Part shown: positions 17,361-24,696 of the stretch, one piece after another
How positions within the stretch are numbered: position 1 is the first letter of the stretch
Layout of the letters: the number at the start of each line of letters is the position of its first letter
From: Roseovarius sp. THAF27
GTDB lineage: Bacteria; Pseudomonadota; Alphaproteobacteria; Rhodobacterales; Rhodobacteraceae
Length of the DNA stretch: 64,000 bases
Direction: 5' to 3'
Assembly (NCBI RefSeq): GCF_009363655.1
Contig: NZ_CP045393.1
Location: forward strand, 434,001-498,000
Notes under the pieces: model-generated
What the model saw: the letters and a program-made list of their open reading frames with translations, nothing else
Told to the model about the DNA's origin: nothing
Databases searched by the model: none
Made by a program: the position numbers and the translations under genes

Positions 17361-17804
17361 ATGCTGAAATCCCTAACCTCCGCCTTGCTACTCGCAACAG
17401 TCTGCGTGTTGGCTGCCCCTCCAAACGCTTCGGCAACCACCCTAACCGGAAAGCTCGTTCACGTCCGCGATGCAGACACCATCGAGATTGCAACAAGTCG
17501 TGGACGCATTGCCGTGCGGCTCAATGGTGTCGATGCTCCCGAATTGAACGAACGAGGAGGGCAGGCCGGGAAGCGCTGGATGCAGAATGCCTACAGAAAC
17601 GCTACGATCACTTGCGAGTTCAACGGTGAGAAGACCTATGACCGCTGGGTGGGTGTCTGCTGGGACAAAGATGGTTTGGATCTGGGTGCTGCGGTTATTG
17701 CCGCCGGACATGCCAGGGACTGCCCTCGATACTCAGGCGGTAGGTACCGGAAATTCGAAACTCCCGAAAGCCGGAAGCACCAACAGCACAACTACTGCAA
17801 TTGA
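17361..17804 (+). CDS. Secreted thermonuclease-family (SNase-like) nuclease
   Basis: The 147-aa protein has a signal peptide (residues 1-26, ending NASAT) and then an SNase OB-fold: VRDADTIEI, RLNGVDAPEL (catalytic Arg and Glu region) and YDRWVGVCW (second catalytic Arg). A C-terminal RKHQQHNYC tail with paired cysteines is usual for bacterial periplasmic members. Staphylococcal-type nucleases cut DNA and RNA with Ca2+. The ATG at 17361 is used; a TTG three bases earlier is possible. It converges with a Cys-rich secreted protein gene 4 bp away. Confidence 0.87.
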   Translation: MLKSLTSALLLATVCVLAAPPNASATTLTGKLVHVRDADTIEIATSRGRIAVRLNGVDAPELNERGGQAGKRWMQNAYRNATITCEFNGEKTYDRWVGVCWDKDGLDLGAAVIAAGHARDCPRYSGGRYRKFETPESRKHQQHNYCN

Positions 17805-17808
17805 AAGC

Positions 17809-18084
17809 CTACCCATTGCACGCGCAACCTTTGCCCTTATGGCAGGTGTAGCTACGGTTTATGCATGAGTTGCCGCACGCTTTGCCCTTCCTGCATACCT
17901 TGCAGCAAGCGGCGTCGAAATACTGGCCTTCGCGCTCCTTCGAAGCTCTCAATAGCTGTTGGAGGATGCTTTCTTGAGACTGCTCAGCACCCCACGGTGC
18001 TACCGACATGGGGCCTAGAGCGTAGGCAGGAACAGCGTAGCAGCAAAACAAGCCAATGAGAGCGGCACCCAAATTCATTTTCAT
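17809..18084 (-). CDS. Cysteine-rich secreted small protein
   Basis: The 91-aa protein has a signal peptide (residues 1-22, ending AYALG) and a C-terminal cysteine cluster with ten cysteines. The cluster reads CCKVCRKGKACGNSCI and then CHKGKGCACNG at the very end. The pattern, CxxC with KGKACGxSCI, recurs as a conserved motif in small exported proteins of proteobacteria. It suggests a disulfide-knotted or metal-binding domain. It is tail to tail with the nuclease gene, and the function is unknown. The ATG at 18084 follows GGAGAATTACGG. Confidence 0.75.
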   Translation of the reverse strand: MKMNLGAALIGLFCCYAVPAYALGPMSVAPWGAEQSQESILQQLLRASKEREGQYFDAACCKVCRKGKACGNSCINRSYTCHKGKGCACNG

Positions 18085-18258
18085 CCGTAATTCTCCATTG
18101 AATAAAATAACTCACATGCTGACCATTTCCGGCCAATGAGCCATTTAAACGTCAGGAAGCGGGCGTTTCTTCAACGATTACGCTTCTTGGTATTGATGCG
18201 CGGTACAGAAAATGCGGACACTGCGAAAACTATCCGCCATATACGCAGCAGGAGTATC

Positions 18259-18678
18259 ATGTTGGACAACTTCAAGTGGCAGCCAGTTGGATCTGACAGT
18301 GAGGTTCTATCCAGAGAGGATGAGTTCTCTATTCAGTTCACAGCTAAAGGGCATCCGAAAATGTTCATTCGGCTGGAGAAGCCGACAGGAGCGATTGAGC
18401 TGAAGGTGAGCGATTTTCTGGTTGCCGAAGATGAGACCGCGCTCGCGGCCCAAGTATTTCGCTATGCTTCTGAAGCAATGGGAATACGGCTGTCGGGCAG
18501 GCGTATTCGGGCCACACATATATCCACCTCAGACTCCGATTTGGAAGTTTGTAAGGCTTTCGACATGGCAAAGGCCAGGTTCAATGCGGTTTTGGAGCGT
18601 CTGAATTTGAGCGCGGACGACTGCAAGCTTGATCGCAAAGCAGGAAGAAATTTCGACCTCGTTCTGCAGGTCGCATGA
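18259..18678 (+). CDS. Hypothetical protein coupled to the STING-like gene
   Basis: The 139-aa soluble protein starts MLDNFKWQPVGSDSEV. A beta-rich N-terminal half (FSIQFTAKGHPKMFIRLEKP) precedes a helical C-terminal half (LEVCKAFDMAKARFNAVLERL). I do not recognise it; it has no nucleotidyltransferase motif. It overlaps the next gene by 4 bp (ATGA), so both are translated together. The ATG at 18259 is preferred over one at 18136, which would add a basic segment of odd composition. It may be the regulator or partner of the membrane protein. Confidence 0.68.
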   Translation: MLDNFKWQPVGSDSEVLSREDEFSIQFTAKGHPKMFIRLEKPTGAIELKVSDFLVAEDETALAAQVFRYASEAMGIRLSGRRIRATHISTSDSDLEVCKAFDMAKARFNAVLERLNLSADDCKLDRKAGRNFDLVLQVA

Positions 18679-19454
18679 TGTTCGAAAGGCTCTGTAGAGT
18701 GGCCGAATGGGCCAAACTTCAACGGTTGCTGTGGGCTGTGATCCTGGTCTTCGCGCTACTCGGATTTGGGATTACGACGGCAGCATTTCTCGTAGACCTG
18801 CTGGACGGTATCGAAGCTTCCTGGGCCAAGGGCGTAGTCGCGTTGATCCGCGGCTATCTCGAATTGGACGAAGATGTCGCCAGCTTTTTGCGGTCCGTTT
18901 CACTGACAATGATTGGTGTCTCCGTTCCTTATATTTTGGTTGTCTGCCAGCAACGGAAAGCGGTTATTTCTGCACTCGCTTCCGGCTATTGGGTCAATTT
19001 CCTGAGACATTTCGTTGGAGGAGAGCTCAAACTTGTCGTGCTTCCGCCAGGCCATCTCATCACCTTGGAAACAGACAGCGCCATTGTGCAGACCAAGGAA
19101 CTCTTTGCGCGGCGTTGGGGTGTCGAACTCCAGGAGGAGCCTATCGCGGGCACCGGGCGTACCGCATTCGTCGTCTATCTTGATGGACAAAAGCTACCTG
19201 TTGTCGTGGACATGTGCCGAAACCTCACGGTTCTGGGAGAGATTATCGAGAATGAACTTGGCCGATTCCTGGGTGGCACGCTTTGCACAGCAGAAACCAA
19301 ATTCGCCTATCTCAGCGAGAAGTACTTCAGGCATCTGGAACAAGAGTGGATTTCAAAAATGGACTTGGTGAAGACGATTGTCGTTCTCGACGGGGCAGAC
19401 GATCCTAAGTTCGAACGGCTACTGCGGAACGTATCCAAGTCGCAGCCGAGCTAA
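18675..19454 (+). CDS. Two-TM membrane protein with STING-like cytosolic domain (putative)
   Basis: The 259-aa protein has membrane helices at about residues 19-41 and 72-92 and a cytosolic domain from 93 on. That domain begins ALASGYWVNFLRHFV and continues ELKLVVLPPGHL, then RTAFVVYLDGQKLPVVVD, and ends with a helix SEKYFRHLEQEW. The order (Gly-Tyr helix, hydrophobic strand ending in PP, an R-x-x-x-V strand, an acidic residue before a helix) is like prokaryotic STING domains of TM-STING CBASS effectors. This is pattern recognition, not a search result. No cGAS-like CD-NTase gene is adjacent. Plain alternative: an unknown two-TM protein. Confidence 0.55.
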   Translation: MMFERLCRVAEWAKLQRLLWAVILVFALLGFGITTAAFLVDLLDGIEASWAKGVVALIRGYLELDEDVASFLRSVSLTMIGVSVPYILVVCQQRKAVISALASGYWVNFLRHFVGGELKLVVLPPGHLITLETDSAIVQTKELFARRWGVELQEEPIAGTGRTAFVVYLDGQKLPVVVDMCRNLTVLGEIIENELGRFLGGTLCTAETKFAYLSEKYFRHLEQEWISKMDLVKTIVVLDGADDPKFERLLRNVSKSQPS

Positions 19455-19886
19455 AATTAATGGAGCGGTCGCACCGTGACCTCTTCAGGTCAATTAATTG
19501 GCTGTCACCCTATTACGAGCACAATGCCCAAAACTAACATCAGCAAGACTGCATATCCTATGTAAGCGTGGGTCCACTTCATTTCTAAGGCTCTTGGCTT
19601 AAATCTCGTAAGAGTCGAACTGCGTGCCCGCTGTTTTTGTTCCGATTTTCGCGGCCGTACCTACCAAGCTCGTGAGGTCCCCACGGTTCGCCGCCAGCGC
19701 CAGCGTATGGTTATGATCCTAGTTGTCGTACTGAGCCGCTCAAAAGCCTTTTTTGCGATGTCTTTCAGCCTTGCGCTTATGTCTTATTTAATACCTCGAA
19801 TCGCTGGGATTGTCGTAAGTTGCGTAGGCCGTTTCGCAGCCACGATGTTCGTGGACTTGGATAGGGCAAATGGAGAAGAAAATTAG
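19455..19886. other. AT-rich intergenic stretch
   Basis: This 432-bp stretch holds no clear gene. It contains one possible 25-residue hydrophobic peptide on the minus strand, listed separately. The last 60 bases must include the promoter and the GGAGAAG ribosome binding site of the response regulator gene. Confidence 0.45.
19505..19582 (-). CDS. Possible 25-aa single-helix membrane peptide
   Basis: The frame encodes MKWTHAYIGYAVLLMLVLGI followed by VLVIG. That is one strongly hydrophobic helix after a short basic start, and length and character fit small membrane proteins or type I toxin peptides. The ribosome binding site is weak (AAGAG some 14 bases upstream). Chance occurrence is quite possible. 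Confidence 0.22.
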   Translation of the reverse strand: MKWTHAYIGYAVLLMLVLGIVLVIG

Positions 19887-20306
19887 ATGAACCATATGCC
19901 TGTGCTCATCGTCGAAGACGATGCAGTGGTAGCACTGGATTTAGAGCTAGCTGTTATAGACTACGGCCTCCAAGATGTGAGAACGTGCAAGAGCGTTAAG
20001 GACGCTGACCGTGAGATCACGTTGCGCGCACCGAAGGTCGCAATAATTGACGTAACTATGGATTGCGGCACGCAAAGCGCGGAGGTTGCGGGACGGTTAA
20101 TTCAGCTGGACTGCCACGTCATACTCCTTTCGAATTTCAAGGAAGACATCCGAAAACTTCCGCCAAGCTTGGGTTGCTGCGATGTGATCGAGAAACCTTT
20201 TCGGGATGCCGACCTGCGTGCAAAACTGGAACGCGTTTCGGATCTTGGCCTTGCCAGGGCGACAAGTTTAGATGTCGCACCGAACATCGAAATTGGCACT
20301 GGTTAA
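19887..20306 (+). CDS. Single-domain response regulator (REC)
   Basis: The 139-aa protein is one receiver domain with no output domain. The acidic pair is in LIVEDDAVVALD. The phosphoacceptor Asp is in AIIDVTMD (about residue 55), the Ser switch in HVILLSNF, and the Lys in VIEKPFRDADL. Such proteins pass or sink phosphoryl groups. The nearby histidine kinase gene at 20464-22053 is convergent and carries no receiver of its own, so it is the likely partner, though not in one operon. Confidence 0.88.
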   Translation: MNHMPVLIVEDDAVVALDLELAVIDYGLQDVRTCKSVKDADREITLRAPKVAIIDVTMDCGTQSAEVAGRLIQLDCHVILLSNFKEDIRKLPPSLGCCDVIEKPFRDADLRAKLERVSDLGLARATSLDVAPNIEIGTG

Positions 20307-20307
20307 G

Positions 20308-20449
20308 ATAATGGTCTATTAACCTTTCGATGCAACACTCCCCTCAGAGGGAAGCTGCAGATGACCAAACAACGACTGAGGCAGCAGAGCGAATCCTTAC
20401 GGATTACGCAGCGAAGTATGGCCTCACAGATGAAGCCAGAGCCTATTTC
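20308..20449 (+). repeat. Imperfect ~140-bp direct repeat, copy B
   Basis: This copy matches 17068-17210 and lacks one base relative to it just after the CTG codon of the start region. It lies between the response regulator and the histidine kinase genes. Confidence 0.8.
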
Positions 20450-20539
20450 TCTTCACCGAGCGGCTATGCGGAAAGCGAAACCGTAAAGGTCGTTCCTTCG
20501 CCTTCAGCTGTATCGAACTCGATTTGTCCACCGTGGTGA
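20330..20539 (+). pseudogene. Frameshifted copy of the 52-aa gene at 17121
   Basis: The ATG at 20361 matches the start of the 17121 gene, but a one-base loss shifts its frame, so the conserved residues EAAERILTDYAAKYGLTDEARAYF are reached only from an upstream ATG at 20330. The frame then runs into the 3' end of the opposite-strand kinase gene. It is probably a decayed copy, though the 69-aa product could be made. Confidence 0.6.
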
Positions 20540-22053
20540 TCAACAATGGCCTTAACTATGCTCATGCCGAGGCCAGTGCCTTTTTGCGTGGCCGTGTAAC
20601 TCTCAGGCGACCTTGTGAATCGGTCGAACAGTTCTTGTTGCAAAGATACTGGTATGCCTCTGCCATGGTCGCGGATCCAAAAGCCGTTTCCAGTTGAGGT
20701 TAGTCCAACTTCAACCACTCCTCCAGCCGACGAGGCTTTCACCGCATTCGATAGCAAATTGCTCAAGACTTGGAGCAAGCGAGCTTCATCGCCAACTATA
20801 GTACTTTGACCAGCATCGCCGTTCACTAAGTCGAGCCTCACGTCATACTGATCAGCATACGGGCGCATGTCTTCAACCGCCCTGGAAACCAGCGCCGACA
20901 GGTCAATTTTCCGGTGGTCGAAAGACAATTCACTTGAGTTGAGCTTCTCCAAGTCGAGAATGTTTTCGACAAGGTGTATCAGCCGATCAGCATTCCGGGT
21001 GGCTGCGTCAAGTAGCACCCGCATATTTTCAGGAAGTTGTTCACGTTCCATCGACAGGAGCTTCACAGCACCATTTATTGAAGTAATCGGCGTCCGAAGT
21101 TCGTGCGATACTGTTGCTATGAGTTCGTCCTTGGCCTTGCGAAGTGCCGTTTCCTCGCTGATGTCTCGTACAACACCTACCACGCCAAGCTTTGCATCAG
21201 CGTCTCCGTTAAGAGGAGCCATGAAGACTTCGCCAGGGAATATTGATCCATCTTTCTTGCGAAGATTCATTTCGAAACGGTTTACCGCCTTCTGCATCGC
21301 CTTGTCGTAGACCCGTTCACCTTGGCGTTCGTATTCATCGACGCTGGGGTAGAGAACCGATGTGCTTTGCCCCACAAGCTTGTCTCGGTCTAAGCCAAAC
21401 AGCTTCTCGCCGGACGAATTGATCATCTGGATTCTGCGCTCATCGTTTGCGGTGATGATCGCGTCCGGAACCGCCTCTACAATAGCATTGAGCAGCATGG
21501 TCTTCTCCGCAATCTCGCGTGCGCGTTCTGATTTAAGCCATTCTTGGCCCAGCCATCGCCCGAACAGTCGCACCAGCTCGGCTTCCATAGCTCTGAATGC
21601 TTTTCGCTCGTCGGGACTGGAAAAGTTCAACGTGCCGACGCGTTCGTTGCCCACGAGCAAAGGAACGCCGATGTAACTCTCCAATCCAAAGTTCTTATAA
21701 CACGGGTGGTCGGCGATTTCGGATTCGCCAGCGTGATGGAAGTAGCGCACGTCATTTGCGACCAGGGTGTGAGTGCAATACGTTTCAGCAAGTTCAAAGG
21801 TCGCGCCAGGCGTGGGAGCCCAATCGGGACCGCATACATGATCCACCTCGTAGACGCTGCCATCGATACGGCTGACGATACCAAGTGGCAAATTGAGAGC
21901 ATCACAGCCCAAGCGAAGCAGCCGCGATATCTTCTCATCAAGTTCGATATCGGGGTCGAGCGACAGCATGAACAGCTGCCTCAAGGCGGCGTCATGTCGG
22001 CCAAGAAAGTGTCGCCACTCATCGGAAGGATGACGAAGGTCGTAATTGGACAT
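20464..22053 (-). CDS. GAF-PAS hybrid sensor histidine kinase
   Basis: The 529-aa soluble kinase has a GAF domain (about residues 35-180, with YCTHTLVAND and SYIGVPLLVG) and a PAS domain (about 190-305, AIVEAVPDAIITAND). Then come HisKA with the phospho-His in ATVSHELRTPITS and an HATPase_c domain with N box LSNLLSNAVKAS, G1 IRDHGRGIP and G2 KGTGLGMSIV. No membrane segment is present, so it senses a cytoplasmic signal. The ATG at 22053 follows GGGGTG. The convergent response regulator gene is its probable target. Confidence 0.92.
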   Translation of the reverse strand: MSNYDLRHPSDEWRHFLGRHDAALRQLFMLSLDPDIELDEKISRLLRLGCDALNLPLGIVSRIDGSVYEVDHVCGPDWAPTPGATFELAETYCTHTLVANDVRYFHHAGESEIADHPCYKNFGLESYIGVPLLVGNERVGTLNFSSPDERKAFRAMEAELVRLFGRWLGQEWLKSERAREIAEKTMLLNAIVEAVPDAIITANDERRIQMINSSGEKLFGLDRDKLVGQSTSVLYPSVDEYERQGERVYDKAMQKAVNRFEMNLRKKDGSIFPGEVFMAPLNGDADAKLGVVGVVRDISEETALRKAKDELIATVSHELRTPITSINGAVKLLSMEREQLPENMRVLLDAATRNADRLIHLVENILDLEKLNSSELSFDHRKIDLSALVSRAVEDMRPYADQYDVRLDLVNGDAGQSTIVGDEARLLQVLSNLLSNAVKASSAGGVVEVGLTSTGNGFWIRDHGRGIPVSLQQELFDRFTRSPESYTATQKGTGLGMSIVKAIVDHHGGQIEFDTAEGEGTTFTVSLSA

Positions 22054-22386
22054 GGGCACCCCGGTGAACTTAATATCTTGACTGGCGCAAATTTATAGAA
22101 GGATTTCTCAGGAACTCAATTCTAAGCATCTCCTTGGATAAAGACTTAGCCAAAACCGAGGGGCTCTAGGTACAGTTCAGAGAGAGAGAGAGGCAGTAGC
22201 CATGTGCGGGTCTTTAGTGCTTTCTTGAACCTGACGCTGTTAGCTTTCCGCTTTATTTGCTCTACCATATTGAATTGCGATACCACCTTGAATTGTGTCA
22301 AAAGCTTGCTTATGAGCAGCAGTCAGGCTTTGCGCCAGTAGAAACAGCCAACTCTCCGAGTAGAGATAAATAATTACGACGCAGAG
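22054..22386. other. Intergenic region between divergent genes
   Basis: This 333-bp region should hold the kinase promoter and that of the NTF2-like gene. A run of AG dinucleotides (AGAGAGAGAGAGAG at about 22178-22192) is the only notable feature. No gene supported. Confidence 0.45.
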
Positions 22387-22755
22387 ATGAAACCGACGCT
22401 AGAAGTTCAACAAACCCTCACATCTTTAGAGAAATCTCTTTGGGATAAAGACCTGCACTTCGATAGTGATGACGGAAATTATACACTCTCTGCGAAGTTC
22501 GTCGAAGTTGATCGGTTTGGCCACCGTCACAACAGAACCCAAAATTTCATGGCGGAAAAGCGTTCTCGGCTTTCTGAAATGGAAGTTCCTCTAGCAGACT
22601 ATTCGGCAGAACTTGTTTCCGAAGACACCGCTATGGCCACCTACACCGTTGAGGTGCGTTTTAGCGACGTACTGGAGCTTCTCCACTGCGTTTCGCTTTG
22701 GGTAAAGGTCAATGGCAAGTGGCAACTGCAGCTCCATCAAACGACGCATCGCTGA
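22387..22755 (+). CDS. DUF4440/NTF2-like (SnoaL fold) protein
   Basis: The 122-aa protein fits the DUF4440 cone-fold pattern: an N-terminal helix LTSLEKSLW, then LSAKFVEVDRFGH, then ATYTVEVRF and SLWVKVNGKWQLQLHQTTH at the end. Such proteins are small ligand-binding or enzyme-like domains of varied use. The likely start follows GCAGAG. Specific role unknown. Confidence 0.75.
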   Translation: MKPTLEVQQTLTSLEKSLWDKDLHFDSDDGNYTLSAKFVEVDRFGHRHNRTQNFMAEKRSRLSEMEVPLADYSAELVSEDTAMATYTVEVRFSDVLELLHCVSLWVKVNGKWQLQLHQTTHR

Positions 22756-22939
22756 AGGTTAGAAGCGACCGCCTCCGCGCATATCCCGTTGGCCCGGGAA
22801 AAGGCGCGGTTGACCGTGCGCTGATCCACACAAGTTGCAGGAGCCGTTTCCGTTGCGAACTGGGCTGGCCTGCCACCCTGAGGTTTCGGGGCAACATCTC
22901 TGACTACAGTCTCCTTACCAAGGCCATTGGAAACGCAGC

Positions 22940-23569
22940 ATGCCCTCTCCTGAACTCCTGATCGCATTCATATTCGCAACAAGTATATTCGCCTACATGC
23001 CCGGGCCGTCCACCCTCTATGCGGCTGCACAAACCATCGCTCGGGGGCGTCGAGCCGGTTGGTTCGCTGCTTTGGGAATTCATCTTGGTGGATATGTTCA
23101 TGTCTTGGCCGCTGCGGTTGGTCTTGCGTTTCTGTTTGAAGCCGTTCCAACTCTGTACGTGGGACTGAAACTCGCGGGAGCCGCATACTTGATCTGGCTC
23201 GGTGTCACGATGTTTCGCTCAAAGCAGGGCACCAATGGGACGATAGAGGCCACTGCTATCAAGACCGAGCGACGAGCATTTTGGGAGAGCGTTTCCGTCG
23301 AAGTTCTCAATCCAAAAACCGCTATTTTCTACGTGGCATTCCTACCCCAATTTGCAGACCCTGCCGCATCGTTTCCCATTTGGGTCCAGCTATTGATCTT
23401 GGGAACGATTGTGAACTTCATGTTTTCCAGCGCCGATGCGCTGTGCGTAATCCTAGCCGACAAGGTTGCCGCAATATTCAAGTCTTCTGGCGGTGCCACT
23501 CTCCTGGCACAAAGAATTGGCGGAAGCATTTTGGTTGCGCTCGGCGCAAAGCTTGCATTGGACAAATAA
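22940..23569 (+). CDS. LysE/RhtB-family exporter (island copy)
   Basis: The 209-aa polytopic protein has the family start SIFAYMPGPSTLYAAAQTI (PGPS motif at about residues 21-24), an AYLIWLGV helix, and NPKTAIFYVAFLPQF. It exports amino acids or related small molecules. Within the island it looks like cargo, standing alone between short hypothetical genes. It is one of three LysE-family genes in the window. Confidence 0.9.
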   Translation: MPSPELLIAFIFATSIFAYMPGPSTLYAAAQTIARGRRAGWFAALGIHLGGYVHVLAAAVGLAFLFEAVPTLYVGLKLAGAAYLIWLGVTMFRSKQGTNGTIEATAIKTERRAFWESVSVEVLNPKTAIFYVAFLPQFADPAASFPIWVQLLILGTIVNFMFSSADALCVILADKVAAIFKSSGGATLLAQRIGGSILVALGAKLALDK

Positions 23570-23758
23570 ACAAAGCGGTCGTTCGACGATTGACCGGCAG
23601 GGCTTTTTCGCACCCGAACCAGACTTTCTCCGCAAGGCGACTTTAACGTCGCCTATTCGGCAGGAAGCCGCGGCTCGTTGACAAGAGACCTATGTGCGCG
23701 GTTCTCTGACTCAGTAACGTTGGCCGGACCTGGGCCACGACAGATTGGGGAGATTCCA

Positions 23759-23962
23759 ATGTCGAAAGACGATTCTGGAGCTATCTACGTCCTTACGGCA
23801 CTCCTGCCGCGTTTGGAGAGAGCTATGCCCGGATTGCTTGATGAGCTTGTTTCCGGGATCAGAGCGGACAAGGAGGCCATTAAGACGAGCGGAAGAATGA
23901 CACCACAGCTTGAAGAGACTTTTGAATCGGCGGTGAAAATTCTTGGCCGTGCGAGCGCCTGA
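23759..23962 (+). CDS. Small hypothetical protein
   Basis: The 67-aa protein starts at an ATG behind GGGGAGATTCCA. It is mostly helical (GAIYVLTALLPRLERAMPGLL, then TPQLEETFESAVKIL). An earlier in-frame start at 23678 is unlikely. I do not recognise the family. Confidence 0.6.
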   Translation: MSKDDSGAIYVLTALLPRLERAMPGLLDELVSGIRADKEAIKTSGRMTPQLEETFESAVKILGRASA

Positions 23963-24054
23963 TGAAGCATGCCCGCGTGTCATTGCTGCCCAAATCATGA
24001 GCTCAAGCAGTCACCCGTCTACGCCAATCCGCCTTCGCTGCTCAGCCACGCTTC

Positions 24055-24366
24055 TCAGCGCCACTCTTCGGGAACCGGCGAAACCTCAACTAATCCCCCT
24101 AAACCATCGCCCAAGGGCATTTCGCACAGCGGCAGACCTAGCTTACCGTCGTATTCGTGGAGCCTGAGAAGCACGGCCATTTCCAAGAAGAAACTTTCAC
24201 GGATATGTGGTCCTCCTCGCGCTCTCATGACCTTCAGTTGGCTGTGGAAATGCGCGTACTCGTCCAGTCGCATTATCTCGGGAAGGTCCGCAAACTCCCG
24301 GACCAGTGCTATCAACGCAGCTTCCGAACTTGCCCCGGCGTCGTGTTGAACATATCTTTCATCCAT
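24055..24366 (-). CDS. Hypothetical protein
   Basis: The 103-aa protein shows helices around EAALIALVREFADLP and RESFFLEMAVLLRLHEYDG. No family is recognised. The start has a good ribosome binding site (AAAGGG, 8 bases ahead). Its start codon overlaps that of the plus-strand gene at 24365 within the palindrome CATG. Confidence 0.55.
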   Translation of the reverse strand: MDERYVQHDAGASSEAALIALVREFADLPEIMRLDEYAHFHSQLKVMRARGGPHIRESFFLEMAVLLRLHEYDGKLGLPLCEMPLGDGLGGLVEVSPVPEEWR

Positions 24367-24631
24367 GATCGAAGCCCTTTGGAACGCAATCTTTACCGGC
24401 TATGCCATCTACATCGCGGTGGCCCTTGTCGTATTGACCGGATGTGCAATCGCGGCGGTTCCTGATCTCATCGACGCACTCGTCGAACGCGTTTACCGGG
24501 CTTTCCGCCCCAACGCGGACAATGACAGCGTTATGAGGTGGCAAGGCGCTGTTTTCGACCAGCTTGTGATCAGTGCAACCTTGGCTGGGGGGATTGCCTT
24601 CATCTGCATAGCGGGCCTCGTTCTGCCGTGA
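24365..24631 (+). CDS. Small two-helix membrane protein
   Basis: The 88-aa protein has hydrophobic helices at about residues 12-33 (YAIYIAVALVVLTGCAIAAV) and 66-87 (LVISATLAGGIAFICIAGLVL) joined by a charged loop. It could be a holin-like or other small membrane protein, but no family is recognised. The ribosome binding site is weak, so this start is less sure than that of its divergent neighbour. Confidence 0.5.
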   Translation: MIEALWNAIFTGYAIYIAVALVVLTGCAIAAVPDLIDALVERVYRAFRPNADNDSVMRWQGAVFDQLVISATLAGGIAFICIAGLVLP

Positions 24632-24696
24632 GGCCCGCCACGCGCAGCGGACAAGCCAATGTGGCACTACCATGCGTCGAAACCGCTTTGCTTCCC

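Noticed and set aside
18259-19454. Full CBASS operon
   Set aside because: No CD-NTase (GS...DxD) or accessory Cap genes are seen around the STING-like gene, so only a STING-like effector candidate is claimed.
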